Origin: Phlegmacium glaucopus
Taxonomy: Eukaryota > Basidiomycota > Agaricomycetes > Agaricales > Cortinariaceae
Reading direction: 5' to 3'
Length of the DNA: 53,160 bases
NCBI GenBank assembly: GCA_015039465.1
Contig: MU130080.1
Span: 16,437-69,596 of the forward strand
Part shown: one piece after another, positions 1 through 11,701 of the stretch
How positions within the stretch are numbered: the first letter of the stretch is position 1
Layout of the letters: every line of letters begins with the position of its first letter
Notes under the pieces: generated by a model
The model's database searches: none
Told to the model about the DNA's origin: nothing
What the model saw: only the letters and a program-made list of their open reading frames with translations
Position numbers and translations under genes: made by a program

Positions 1-106
1 CTTGTGTGCGAGCACCACTCACCGTAGAGACAACGGGGCGGGCTCGCACGTGCAAGAGATGAACATTGCTGTGGATAGGGGTGGTAACAGGGGCCTGCGG
101 TTGCAG

Positions 107-575
107 CTAGACTGTCCGGGTCGTAGCTGCTGGCGTCGCATGGATGCTCACCGCTCCTGCTGCCAGGGTAGGTCTTGTTGTTGTTGCTGCGTCTGCTACT
201 GCTCTTACGGTGTTTGGCCCTGTAGAATTGTTAGCAAACTAAATACACCGTGAATATGATTTAAAAGGACTTACGGGGTGAGGTGGGGTGGTACACCTGA
301 AGCAGAGGACGTAACGTCCTCCGCTGCCCTCTCGAGGGCGGTTTTCCTGTCCATAGTGTGAGTGATCGGTACAGGAAATGAGGGGATGGGGCGTACCTGC
401 CGTTCCCCTTTTTCGTCTGTTTTTTATGCCTTTTGGGGGCATCGACCACGTCCGCGTTCGATTCTTGGTGCTTGCGCCGGTTGCCAACGGTCGAAGCAGC
501 GTCGTTGCTGCTGCTCTTCGGATCATCGACCTTGTTCAGGTTGGGGTGGGATTGGTGGCGTGTGGTGACGGGCAT
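107..575 (-). CDS. Partial spliced gene, hypothetical basidiomycete protein
   Basis: Unrecognised protein. The likely start is the ATG at 575, giving an N-terminus MPVTTRHQSHPN rich in Ser, Lys and Arg, with a basic stretch PKRHKKQTKK. Exon 1 (575-397) ends at a GTACGC donor; exon 2 starts at 346 after an ACAG acceptor and keeps the frame (KTALERAAEDVTSS). Exon 2 ends either at a GTGTAC donor (297) or at a GTAAGT donor (275). The first choice joins an Ala/Thr-rich exon beginning at 219 that runs into a TAG at 107-109; the second stays open to the window edge. A third exon ending at position 1 is therefore possible. Splice sites are predicted by eye only. It resembles the poorly characterised repetitive gene families of mushrooms, but no function can be assigned. 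Confidence 0.35.
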
Positions 576-723
576 GATGGAGGGAAATAGAGAAGAGGAA
601 TGGGTTGCGACGCAGGACAATGGGTTGTGACAGGTTGTGACGCAGACAGGGCAAAGGGTTTGGACGCTTTAGGACATAGTTCCCACATGTGAATATATTT
701 ACTAAGTTTTAAGCCCTACAAAT

Positions 724-808
724 TGCCGGTATGGCTCAGGTGTTAAAGTGCCAGGCTTTATTGTTGCAGTGATGCTGGTTCAATTCCCAATGAGTGCACT
801 TTTTTTTA
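724..808 (+). repeat. tRNA-like SINE head or degenerate tRNA
   Basis: A box A match (ATGGCTCAGGTG, 731-742) and a box B match (GGTTCAATTCC, 777-787) lie about 35 nt apart, as in tRNA genes and tRNA-derived SINEs. A run of eight T (800-807) follows and could be a Pol III terminator. The acceptor stem pairs only at the outer bases (TGC/GCA), so a functional tRNA is unlikely. It sits directly upstream of an array of short imperfect repeats, which would fit a SINE body or tail. Confidence 0.45.
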
Positions 809-829
809 ATTGGTAAATAATACTGTTTC

Positions 830-1150
830 TGAGTGGAATCCAACTCAATTCCGAATGGACTCCACTTGGATTCTGAGTGGAATCCAAGTGGAGTCCATTC
901 GGATTCCATTCGGATTCTGAGTGGAATCCAAGTGGACTCTATTTGGATTCCGTTTGGATTCCAAGTGGAATCCAAGTGGAGTCCAAGTGGAGTCCATTCG
1001 GATTCCAAGTGGATTCCAAGTGGAATTGAGGTGGAATTCTCAATTCGGACTCGGAGTCTGAGTGGATTCCAAGTAATTTACTCGGAATCCACTCGGAGTC
1101 CGAGTGGATTCCGAGTGGAATATATTCCGAGCAAAGTCACAAATTTGGGT
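830..1150. repeat. Imperfect GAATCCAAGTGGA tandem array
   Basis: About 320 bp made of short degenerate units such as GGAATCCAAGTGGA and GGATTCCGAGTGG in both orientations, so it can fold back on itself. It gives long open frames on both strands that are artefacts of the repeat. The same style of TCC-GA pentamer repeat recurs at 11181-11455 and 12215-12405. It borders the 5'-truncated end of the Tnp2 remnant. Confidence 0.7.
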
Positions 1151-1206
1151 GGGTTACCTGCCAGAAAATATGCTGCTCGGAGTCCGAGGAGCCTCCTCGG
1201 AATGCA

Positions 1207-3424
1207 TGGAATCCGAGCGGAAACCGTGGGGCACTGTAAAGACCTCGAATTCCATACCATCCTGCTTGGTCTGATTTTGCAAGCTCTTTGGCGCGATGCG
1301 TCGAGTGCAAAGAAATTTTATTATTGGCAATGGAAAACTTGGGAGCTTATTTGTGAGCTCCAGGCTACATTCGGCAATCTCTCCTCATACAACAACTTCT
1401 ATTGCAGCAGCAATTATCTCGAAACATCCAAAGTGGGAAAATTAAGGACACAGATATCATCCTTATGCTGTCAATCGATGGTGCCCAACTCTATGCACAC
1501 AAGGCATTGGACTGCTGGATTCACATCTGGGTTCTCATGGACCTCTCACCCGATGAACGATACAAGAAACAATTTGTGCTTCCTGGAGGGTTCATCCCTG
1601 GTAAACCAAAGATTGTTGATTCTTTTCTATTCCCGGGTTTGCATCATGTCTGCACACTTCAGAGGGAAGGCCTTGTTATTTGGAATACTTACGAGAATCA
1701 ACTCTTTACCCTGCAACTGTTTATTGCACTTAACACTGCTGATGGTCCTGCGATGGCCCACTTGAATAGTCTCGTAGGGCATCATGGGAAGTTTGGATGC
1801 CGGCTATACTGCTCGACCCCAGGAAGACACAAACCAAACGGTTCCCACTACTACCCGGCTCTTTTAAAGCCCATCAACTACGTGATGCCAGGATGCAATC
1901 ACAATGATCTACCATACACTATTTCCATAGTTTCCTCCTCCAAATTATATCTATCCAATCTGGACACCCTTCTTAAATCACCAAATAAAACTCAGTACAA
2001 GCAACAGCGCTTAGAAACCGGCATAACAAAGCCTACAATCTTTCTAGGAGTGCATCCTGAAAGGATTCTAGGGATTCCTGGATGCTTTGGTTCTGATATC
2101 ATGCATCTGAGTACTTTCAACCTCATGGACTTACTTGTCCCATTATGGCGTGGCATTTTTGATCACGAAAAGGATGACCCACCTTCCAACTGGCCATGGG
2201 CCGTTCTCCATAGTAAAACTTGGGAGGATCACAGTTGAGATGTTGCCGCTGCCACTCCATTTCTCCCTGGTTCATTTGATCAGCCCCCTCGTAACATTGC
2301 TGAAAAGATCAATAGCAGTTATAAGGCATAGGAATGGTTGCTCTACCTTTATGGATTAGCACCAGCTCTCCTCTATGGAGTCCTTCCTGAGCCTTACTAT
2401 TCACATTTTTGCAAGCTCGTCCGAGCAATGTGCATTATTCAACAACATCACATCTGTGCCAACGACTTACTGCTGGCCGGCAATCTGTTTGAATCATTTG
2501 TACAAGACTTCAAAGCTCTATATTATCAAGGAAGAGTGGACCGCTTACACTTTTGTTGGCAAAGTGTACATGCATTGCTTCACCTTGCTTATGAAGTCAC
2601 GAGAATTGGACCACCAATCTGTTGTTCACAGTGGACCATGGAACATACCATCAGAAATTTAGGGCAAGAGATCTGACAGCCATCCAATCCCTATGCGAAT
2701 CTCTTGCAATGTGGGCTACTGCAATGCCAGGTAAATGCTTTAAAAGCGATGGTACCAGATCTTGACCCTCACCCTCCACCCTTACCTCGAGGTGCAATTG
2801 ATCTTGGACAAGGCTATGCCCTTCTTCGTGCTCAAGACAGGTATGCTCGCCTCATGCGGCCCCAAGAGGCCAGTGCACTGTTATGTTACCTTGGTGGTGT
2901 GGCAGAAAATACCAACAGCTGGTGTCCAAAAGTCACTCGATGGGCACGCCTTCGACTGCCAAATGGTCAAGTGGCCAGATCACAATGGAAAGAATCCATC
3001 AAACCCTTTGGAAAGGTCAGAATAGCTCGCAATGTGAAGGTATGACTTGTATGTGTTAAGTAAAGTCACCTATTGATGTATTACTTTTCAGTTCCTCACA
3101 GAAAATGGAGCTAGCCGCTTTGGTGAAGTGTTGTATTATTTTCACTGTAAGTGCCAAGATACCGTTCTTTCTCTGGCTGTTCTTTTGGTGTATTCCGAGC
3201 CCGATCCAGAGCTGCTGGCCGCTTCTCATGGAACATTGATTTATTGTGATTATCTTGGGGATGCTTCATTGCAGGTTATTGATGTCAATCACATTCAATC
3301 TGTTGTATTGATGATACCTTATAGGCTAAAAGGACATCGTGTTGACAGTAATTATCACTTCTTGGTGGAGAGACCTGGATTAGACGTGGTTCAATTGGGT
3401 GATGGAGACGATAACCTTAGCTGA
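1207..3424 (+). pseudogene. CACTA-type Tnp2 transposase remnant
   Basis: Remnant of the Tnp2-like (Transposase_21) transposase of CACTA/EnSpm elements. Recognisable blocks in order: LLGLILQALWR near 1260, MLSIDGAQLYAHKA near 1465, LDSFLFPGLHH-like text near 1620, VGHHGKFGCRLYC near 1775, ILGIPGCFGSDIMHL near 2065, YYQGRVDRLHF near 2525, RLPNGQVARS near 2960. From 1402 to 3039 a single frame is open except for three substitution stops (TGA 2236, TAG 2329, TGA 2674). A frameshift sits near 1430, where the frame used upstream ends. A GT-AG intron (3040-3091) leads to the last exon (3092-3424, ending DGDDNLS). The N-terminal half of the usual protein is missing; homology starts beside the repeat array. 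Identity is from remembered family motifs and is strong. Confidence 0.85.
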
Positions 3425-3595
3425 AGCATGTGTAGATCATAACTTTATCTTATTACATAACACATTTTTCAGTTTCTTCTCAACACCTGTAACTTGTTAA
3501 GAGCTTTTTGTCTTTCTTATGGTAATGCCCTCCCTGTGGTCACTTTTTACAACTCGAGGGCCTCTAAACAAGGCTTCCATTCTGCTTGATACAAC
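3425..3595. other. Spacer between Tnp2 remnant and FunK1
   Basis: About 170 bp without supported genes between two same-strand pseudogenes. No CACTA-type terminal repeat is visible here, so it does not show whether the kinase lies inside or outside the transposon. Confidence 0.4.
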
Positions 3596-6174
3596 ATGCT
3601 TCAGCACCACTGGCTTCAACAACTTCGACAATTTCCAAGCTGTTTCCCAAGACCACCTCTGCCTTTTCTATCCAATCCTGTCAAACCTCCTAACATGCAA
3701 AACTCTGACATCGTGGAGCTGCTCCAAAAAAAAGTGCTCTCTAATGGTGTGCTTGATGTTCGATCACGCTACAATCACCCCACCTTCCCTTCGCCAAAGT
3801 TCCTCACTACTCTCATTCAGCAAGAGTGTTTCAAAGAATACATTTCAACTGAATTTTGTTCCCCTGATCTACACCTGAAAGAGGTATCCACTACTACGAA
3901 CCCAGAGCTGCTTCAAAAGGAGGTCAATGCCACCATCGCAAACTCCCTTCTTAACACTGTCATTCCCCACGCTGTTCAAGTGACCTCAGCCGATTTGTGG
4001 GTATGCAAGGCAATTTTTCCTGACGAGGTCCTCCCAGTGCCATTCAAGGATGCATGCCTTGATAGCATCCCAGAATGTTGGGACAAGTCAGCGGAGCAAT
4101 TTTCTAACTTTCCAGACACCATGGGGGAACACGCTGTCCAGAACTGGCTCAACCATTTGTCACACAGCCTCAGAATCCAACATGGCCTGATTAAGGTGGA
4201 GAACCCCCACAATGTTTCAACAAACTATGCTGACAGGGATGTCAACACTGACATTGTTGATGTTGTTGATGAAGTTGACAAAATTGACGGCGGTGTTGGC
4301 GAAGTTGACGAGGTTGATCCAGAGAGGAATGCATTCATTATCCAAGGCGCTGAAGACCGTTCCTTCAGCAGGGTCTCGCACAAGGTAGCACCTAGTGGAG
4401 GTTATTGTCTTTGCAAACCTGATATTATTCTCATCAATTGAAACATCTGCCATTTTCTCAAGAATGGTGAATGTAAGCCCCGATGGCACCATGTTGAGGC
4501 AATTGTGGAAGTATTGTTATCTGCCCCCCGCAAAAGCATGTTACAGCAGATTCTCGAGAAATCAGCCCTCATGTTTGAGGCCCAGCCATTCTGTCGGTTT
4601 GTTCTGGGTCTTGCTTTGCAAGGCCGTACCACTAATGCCAATGTGGAGTTTTCATTCATATTGGCTGATCGAGCTGGTGTCTGTCTGACTGACTGGACCA
4701 CCATCGCTGGGTATGGGGCTATTGACCTCGCACGCATTGTTTTTGCACTCTCCTTCACTCGCCCAGAGGTCCTCGGCATTGACACCTGGATGACAGTCGA
4801 CTCCTTCTCTGGGAATGTTTCCGAGATCAGAGTTCAAGATCAGGAGTTCAATGTTATCAAGCACATTTATGCTTCTCTTGTTCTCTTTGGCCGCAGCACC
4901 CATATCTTCCTTGTACAAGACAAGGACGGTAACTCCCACATCCTCAAGGACGCATGGCTCCTTGCTAATGAGGGAATGTCTGAAATAGACATTCTCTCAT
5001 CTATCAGCAACAAGCTCCGGACCAACTTGAGTCCAGATGCTCAGAAATTTCAGTTGATGCATTCCCGATTTATTGTGGGAGAGGAGATTGGGGATTCTAC
5101 CAAAAAACAAAGAGGAAGACTGCCTGACTCGCCCCCAGAACACCTTCATCGTCGGGTGGTGACTGGTCCTGTTGGGGATACCTTAACTTCTTTCCATTCT
5201 CGTGAGGAATTTATTAAAGTGCTTCTGGACTGCGTTGACTGTAAGTCTAGTATTCAATATCAAAGCTATGTACTTATTCAATTGCTCTTCAGGGCTCGAA
5301 TTTCTGCACAAAAAATGCAACCTGGTTCATGGTGACATTAGCATCAATAATATAGTGATTTATCGCTCTCCCCTCCCACACCCACCCCCAACAGATCAAG
5401 CAGCCGTTAGCGTGCACTACTTGGGCCAGTGTAGCAACAGCACAGGCAGCATTCACACCTGCTTCAACAGCAGTTCCAGTTTCTGGTGTTGTTATTGATT
5501 ATGACTATGCTCATAAAATTGGCACCATCACAGAGAAGACATCAGTGCACCCACATCATTCCCAAAATTGTTCTGTTCTGATATTCTTTTTGTTTTAGGG
5601 CACCTTGCCCTTCATGTCGCTTGCCTCGCTGGACAAAAAGAATTGTGGAAGCTATGTCCATGCTCCAGCCTATGACCTTGAGTCACTTCTCTACACAGCC
5701 ATTGGCCTCATCACCTTCACCACAGGGCCCGATGGCCAACTCTGCGCACCCAATGACCATGTTCCTCTGGCACGGTGGTACAATGAAATTGATCCTGAGC
5801 AGCTACGCAAGGATAAAGCGATTGACTTGATTAACTATGACTCAGAGGTCAACAAATATGTTCCAGATTATTGGCAACCCTTCTCACCTTACCTTTCTTA
5901 TCTTATTGAGGCTACATGGCCCAAGTCAAACCCATTTTCCAATCATGCTGCTGGCACCCACAGTGCATTTAGGGAGATCCTCAAAGAGGCACTTACAGAT
6001 CTCACTACCAATCATCCTGAAGCCAAATCTAATTATGCTCGCGTCACCGTGCCAGCAAAGCATACTCGACCTCAGGCTACTGGCATTGGCAGCAGATATC
6101 CCTATAAAATTCGTCGAGGAGATTCAGCCCAACATTATCCTCAACTTTCTTCCATCAAGCCTCTTATGGTGTAG
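3596..6174 (+). pseudogene. FunK1 fungal-type protein kinase, one nonsense codon
   Basis: Kinase of the FunK1 family (Pkinase_fungal), which is expanded in Agaricomycetes. The N-terminal region carries a KPDIIL block near 4415 and an acidic Val-Asp repeat near 4250-4320. The catalytic loop is VHGDISINN (Asp codon 5334-5336), the DFG-equivalent is IDYDYAH (5493-5513), and GTLPFMS (from 5599) marks the activation segment. The frame from 3596 continues past a TGA at 4439-4441 without any shift, so it looks like a single nonsense change. Introns: 5244-5293 (GTAAGT...TTCAG), a probable 40-nt one at 5355-5394 (otherwise a frameshift), and about 5545-5598 (GTGCAC...TTTAG). The C-terminus ends SSIKPLMV. 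Start choice is uncertain; a later Met (MQNSDIVELL) is also possible. FunK1 kinases have been linked to fruiting, but the role of this copy is unknown. Confidence 0.82.
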
Positions 6175-6879
6175 AAAGACTCTGTTGACATATAAGAAGT
6201 GGAGAGGGGGTTTCTGCTTGATTGGAACTGTTTTTTTAGCCCATATGTTTTTGCATTATATCCCTCTTGTTGCCAGTAGTCTTGATTGTATTCCGTGTAT
6301 TTCTTCTTCGCCGCACTGTGTATGTATTATATAATCTGATGCCATAGTTTCAACAAACAAATGTCTTCCTTCCTCTTGTGGCATGCACCCGTCTGGCAAC
6401 TTGTTTGAACCAAACTTTTGTGTTCAAATTGGTCCAAATGTGATGGGGTGTTTTGCCTGTCGTTTATTTTGAATATAATTTGTGGCACACTTCTTCATTA
6501 TATCAAACTATGTCAAATGATTTGCTGCACACCTGCTATACATCAAGCTATTTTGAACGATTTGCATATAATTGCTGCCACTCGCAAGCAGTTTTAAGTT
6601 TACAATGAATTAAAATAAATCATGTGATGTAGAGTTGATTTTCACTGGGGGGTAAGGATTAAGTCAGTGATGATGTTAACCTTAAATTATGTGAACTATA
6701 TCAGCATGTTACTCTAAGCTAATAATATTTAATTTAAAAAAATTGAGATTATTTTAATAAAAAATTCCTTTTTTGGAGAATTTTATTATAAACTATTTTA
6801 TTAAAGTATAGAGAATTTTGGGGAAATATCAAAAAAATAAGGTCTTTAAATCAAGGAATGTATAGGTTACTAACTCCTA

Positions 6880-7785
6880 TATATTTTAAACATTTGAGAA
6901 TTAATTGAATTGAATTTGAAATTTTATTTTTTTGACTAATAATTTAATTAGAAGATTCTTTCATTTAACCTATTAATTTTTATAATATAAATGCTTTAAA
7001 GATATAAGATGGTTCAAGGACCCAATGTTTATAAAGACTTCAACAACTGATAAGTGCAATTTATCAAAACTAAGTAGTATGTACTGTTAATACTTCACTA
7101 TTAAACTATTTCTAGGCTTTGCATTAACATACTCTTGTAATGCAGAAAAAAATAAGAAAGCAACAAGTGGTATTACTAATATTTTACTCCATGTCATATA
7201 AAGCTATAATTTTATATGTGTATATTACTAACAAGGGTTATATTTTAAAATATAAGTAGAAAGCATATAAAAATAAAACTAATATATGAGATTCTTTATA
7301 AAATATGGTTAGGCTTCAGGTGCTTAGGTTTGGCTAGTGTTTCCATGTGACTGCATTTTTTTTGAAATAAATATTACACAATTAAAACATAACTCTGACA
7401 ATATAAAGTACTTTTATTAAAGTGTGTATAGTAGAAACTTAATATCTCATGAAATGAACAGTGTTACATATTACACTTACCAAAAATAACTCTACTTTAA
7501 AGCTTAAATCTATTATATTGTGACTTACTTGTTGGTATATAAATTTTTATATTTTTCTCTTTTTTAAGTAAATGCTACTGGGTTTTAATAAATTGTACCT
7601 GCCAGTGTTAAAGCCTTTTGTAATATTGGGTCTTTGAACAACTTTATATCTAAGACATTTTATATTATAAAGATTAATAGGTTGAATGAGGAAACCTTCT
7701 GATTAAATCATAAGTAGTCAAAAGAAATAAAATTCAATTCAATTATTTAAGTTCCAAAACCTTTTAAATGTTTAAAATATATATT
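6880..7785. repeat. Imperfect inverted repeat, ~200-bp arms
   Basis: The segment 6880-7070 matches the reverse complement of 7582-7785. Shared anchors include TATATTTTAAACATTT, AATTGAATTGAATTT, AACCTATTAAT, TTTATAATATAAA and GTTCAA-GACCCAAT. Mismatches and small gaps are frequent, so the duplication is old. The arms enclose about 510 bp of AT-rich DNA. Similarity outside these limits is not clear to me. Confidence 0.7.
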
Positions 7786-8318
7786 GTAATGTACTTTTGG
7801 CATCTTATTGCATGTATTGTAGAATGTTGTTGAGAATCTTTATTATCTAATCACTGTCTATCTTGTATAATGTGATTAAAAACAGCAGCACATGTGTCAC
7901 TCTTTTAATGATGAAGAGCATGAAACATGTTCACTAATTATAAATATAGGATCTTTTATAATTTGCATTAAAAATGATTCAATCTTTTTATGCAAGGGTC
8001 CAGGGTCTAAAGCATTTAAACTTGCATATTTTCATATTGCTTTTATACATAGATAACTAACTGCTTGAGAATAAAGAGCCAAGACAGCAAGTTCTGTTTT
8101 AGCTGAAATATGTAAAGAGTGTTCCACAAATTTTCTTCCATATGGCTATAACATGCACACTCCTTTTTCTTTTTTACACATTAAAATATTCAACAAATCT
8201 ATTATGATAGAGTATTAATGCTGCTGCAGCCTTATAATAGAATTGAAAATATGTATTAGATGTATCAGGAAAGGTAAAAAGTTTGCCTGCTTTTATTTTC
8301 CATCATATTTATTTTCCA

Positions 8319-8578
8319 TCATATTTGAAATTGATTATAATACCCATATGTACTATTTTTATTGTTTAAAATATTACCTGCAAGTTTCATTGATTTAATA
8401 CCACCTTGTGAGGAATTTTTGACAGCTTGTTGGGTAGTCTCAGAATCATTTTTATTTTTTTTAGCAGCCTTCTGAATTATAGCTTTATTGAAGTTATTTG
8501 GAGGTAAAACAGATGGTGTTACAACTTTGAACGGCTCAGAGGGTTCTGGCCATAAACAGTCATATAAGATTGGTTCAT
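8319..8578 (-). CDS. Coding-like fragment cut by a Gypsy LTR
   Basis: Minus-strand open frame reading YNEPILYDCLWPEPSEPFK and then a Lys/Asn-rich stretch, with a GTAATA donor-like site after residues KSMKLA. The 5' end is interrupted exactly at the LTR boundary at 8579, so the Gypsy element appears to have landed in it. The protein is not recognised. It could be an exon of a decayed transposase in the AT-rich element or a chance frame. Confidence 0.25.
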
Positions 8579-8958
8579 TGTAGTCTGAGCTCAAAAGAAT
8601 ACCAAGACAAAGTAATCAAGGCAGAGTCTTAAGAGTTTGAGGTCGTTCGAGTAGAAATTAACTGCATTAGATTCTCAAGAATTAGCTAAGTAATACAAGA
8701 GAGTAAATACGGTATTTATACTAAATAGGTGAGTCATGCATAAAGTGAGGTGTCAGCATGTGAGGGGTGTGGCATAAGTATAAATAAGTGAAACAATGAA
8801 AAGTAGAAGGTAAGCATAAGCAAAGCGGAGATGAAAGGCATGTGTAAATGGTAATGAAAAGAGAAGGAAAAGAGCATGTAGGTGAAACGAACACGTTGTC
8901 TGTCCAGCGGTGATAGAAAGAAAAAGAAAAAGAACCGTAAGAGCGAATGTTCATAACA
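8579..8958 (-). repeat. 3' LTR of the truncated Gypsy element
   Basis: Read on the minus strand it begins TGTTATGAACATTCGC and ends CAGACTACA, giving TG...CA termini with a TGT/ACA match. It is preceded by ATGGGGGTAA, a short polypurine-like tract, directly after the pol stop codon at 8970-8972. Boundaries are inferred from termini, since the partner LTR is absent. Confidence 0.7.
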
Positions 8959-8969
8959 TTACCCCCATT

Positions 8970-11178
8970 CTACGTCGAAGACTCTGAATTCGACTCAGAA
9001 TCTAAAAATAGTCCTTTTTGTTGTCGGTCTGGGCAATGTTGCCATCCATGTCCTATGTCGTGACAATTGTTACATTGTCGGTATCCAGTGAGTGGTCGTT
9101 CTTCAGAGAATATGACTTGTTCTCTGCCAACAGCAAAATAACATAGTCGAGTGGGATGGTCGTCAGTATTGCAGATAGAACAGTGACGTGGTACAAGAAT
9201 TTCATCGTCGTCGTTGTCGATAATGATGGGGTTGAAACGAGAACCAAGAGGGGGTGAGTTGAGAAGAGGGAGAGGAGAAAATCCCTGTCGTCCAGGAAGG
9301 GGAGTGTGTCATTGAGAGGAAATGGGATTTCGTCTTTTGAGTCTGATGAATGGTTCAATTTGTCGTACCAGACCACAACCAGCCATGTTGTCGAACAGCT
9401 TGTCTGCTTGTGTTTGTAAATATTCCAGTTCTCATCTAGTTCGTTTGATAGCTTGGTCGACGTGATGGAAATAAAGGAATTTGGTATATAAAATGGGATT
9501 CAGTCGAAGAAAGGGAGTCATATTGTTAATATCATGTCGTGTTTGAATATAAGAGGAGAATTTGTCATAGGTGAAGTCAAAAATTGGGGATTGATGATGG
9601 GTAGAACAAGAGGAAGAAGAAGGGGAGCGAGGAATTCAAGGCATTTTCAGAAAGAGGGGCAGTGAATTCGAGAGTAATTGATTTCGAAGTCAAATTTAGG
9701 AAGAGTAAAATTGTTGTCTTCTTGTTTTTTGAGAGCAAGTCTTATATCCTCGAATTCGTTGGTGATCTTGGCAATGACGTCAATGAACTGTAAGAACTCC
9801 CAATCGACACATTCATGTTGATAAGAGATGAAATGCATGTTCTTTCGAAGTTGTTCTAAATGAGGTGGTGGCTTTGTTTATAAAGCATCAACGTGTCATT
9901 CGCGTTTTTGATGTGTGATTCCGGTTCCCACGTTGCTTCAGAGATCGGGTAGTCTTTCCATCAGATCTTGAATTGATATCCACATCCTCATTTTCTGTGT
10001 CCAATGATGGCTTCGACTTCATATTCTTCTTGTCCGTTGATGATTTCAGCAGGTGGTTTAAGGAAGTTTGGTCTGTGTACTTCATTTTCGATATAAGGCA
10101 TGAGGAGGTATGTGTGGAAAACATTGTGAATCTTCCATGTTTCAGGGAGTTTCAGTGATAAGTCAAGGGTCCAAGAACTTTTTTGATAGGGAAAGGTCCT
10201 TCTCATCAAGGTGCGATCTTCTTGTTGTAGTTTGTTTTTAAATTTCTGGAGTCTAACCAGACTAATTGTCCTTCTTTGAATGGTTGAAAGTTCGATTTGA
10301 TTCAGTTTTCCATTTGGTGTCTTGCCATTTCGTGTACAGCGAGTGCTTCTTCTCGGTCTTTGAGTAATTTCCGTGTTTGTTCTTCAATGGCAGGGAATAT
10401 CGTATTTTCAAATGAAAGAGGGATGGCAAGGGGTGAAGATCCCATGATTAGTTCGAAAGGGGTTTGATTTCGTCCAGAATGTCTTCGATTGTTGTGGGTG
10501 AATTCGAGTGTAGGTAAAGCGGTTAACCAGTTTGTCGGATTGTCGAAGCAATAGATGGAAAGATAAGCTTCTATTTCTTGATTGAAACGTTCAGTAGTTC
10601 CATCAGATTGTGGGTGGAAAGCCGTCGTCTTCGCATGTTCAATTCCAAGTAATTTTAAGAGGTTTTCAAACACTTTGGCAGTGAATTGAGGGTCTCTGTC
10701 AGAGATCATCTTGTCTGGGAGTCCAAATCTTTTGTAAAGATTGTCAAGTAAAAACTGTGCGATGTCTTCCGAGGTGCAGGTTTTCGCGCAGGGGACAAGA
10801 ATCACTCCCTTTGTAAGCCCGTGGTCGACCACGACCAAGATAGCATCTTTACCATCAATCGGTGGTAAGTCAGTGATCAGGTCCATGGAACAGCTCGCAA
10901 ATGGTCTAGAATCTTTCGGTCCTGCAATTGGTAAGAATGACGGTTTTGACGGGTTCCTGTTGATTTTGAATTGTTGACAGTCCGAACAGCCTTTAACATA
11001 ATCTTCACAAAGGTACAAAGTCCTGGCCACCAGTAGTGTTGAGAGATTGAGTTGTAAGTTTCCAATTCCCCTGGATGACCTGCCGTCGGTGCGTCATGAA
11101 ATTGCTTGACAAGTCCCTGTCGAAGTTCACGGTTTTGGGGAATATAATTCTTTCCTTTGTAAAACAAGATGAGGTCCT
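8970..11178 (-). pseudogene. Gypsy pol: integrase, chromodomain, two CCHC knuckles
   Basis: Order on the minus strand: integrase zinc-binding domain (AGHPGELETYNSISQHYWWPG, then CSDCQ), core with DDE residues in SMDLITDLP, ISDRDPQF and DGTTERFNQE, C-terminal part (LPETWKIHNVFHTYLL), chromodomain (EEYEVEAIIGHRK, then SEATWEPESHI), a linker, and two CX2CX4HX4C motifs: CSICNTDDHPTRLC (about 9145-9186) and CNNCHDIGHGWQHC (about 9040-9081). The frame ends SESNSESST at 8970. A one-base slip lies near 11003. In-frame TGAs at 10206-10208, 10203-10205, 9988-9990 and 9961-9963 all sit where Arg would fit. Chromodomains target integration to marked chromatin; the role of the terminal knuckles is unknown. 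Confidence 0.82.
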
Positions 11179-11180
11179 TA

Positions 11181-11455
11181 CACTAAGCCACTAATTCCAA
11201 TCGGAATCCAATCAGACTCCGAGTAATCCGATCAGATTCTGATCAGATTCCGAGCAGTCCGATTGGACTCAAATTTGGCTGGAGCACCAGCCATTTTCAA
11301 GTTTTGAGTCCGAGCCCAGTCCGAGTTCAGTCCGAGCAAATTGCTCGGACTTACTTGGAATCTGATCGGACTGTGTTTCATCGGATTCCGATCGGATTCT
11401 GATCAGACTTACTCAGACTTAGTCCAAGTAAATTGCTTAGACTACTTGTTTGTAC
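11181..11455. repeat. TCCGA/TCGGA-rich repeat block
   Basis: Dense degenerate units such as AATCCGATCAGATTC and AGTCCGAGT in both orientations, foldback-like. It truncates the Gypsy element on its left and abuts the dispersed repeat on its right. No clear terminal inverted repeat or target duplication found by eye. Confidence 0.55.
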
Positions 11456-11701
11456 CCATGTTTGTCCTCTTCCCACACAGACTATTGGTCACATGATCAC
11501 AGATAAGCATGATTTCAAGCATATGGTGGGTCAGAGTAGATTACATAAGATTCCAAAAAAGGAAATTTTTTAAAGATGGTAGAGAATTGTTTTAGGACCC
11601 TGAATATGTTTAAATTCTATTAATAGCAGCTCTCCTTATTGAGAAAATTGCAAAATACTTTCCTGGACACGGCGGTTAAACATTCTGTATGAAAATTCAA
11701 G

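Larger units (their letters stand above)
6350..8578. other. AT-rich intergenic stretch
   Basis: More than 2 kb of strongly AT-rich DNA with no supported gene, contrasting with the flanks. It holds a large imperfect inverted repeat (separate entry) and, at its right end, a short coding-like fragment. It may be the body of an old, decayed element. Confidence 0.55.
8579..11180 (-). mobile_element. Ty3/Gypsy chromovirus, 5'-truncated
   Basis: Minus-strand element keeping integrase, chromodomain, a zinc-knuckle tail and the 3' LTR (8579-8958). Everything upstream of the integrase H2C2 domain is missing: coding stops at about 11180, where a TCCGA-type repeat begins. No second LTR is in the window, so no target-site duplication can be checked. 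Its pol carries several nonsense codons and at least one frameshift, so it is dead. Confidence 0.85.

Noticed and set aside
833..1765. 310-codon plus-strand frame starting in the short-repeat array
   Set aside because: The first 300 bp are low-complexity repeat translated by chance; only the part from about 1207 belongs to the Tnp2 remnant.
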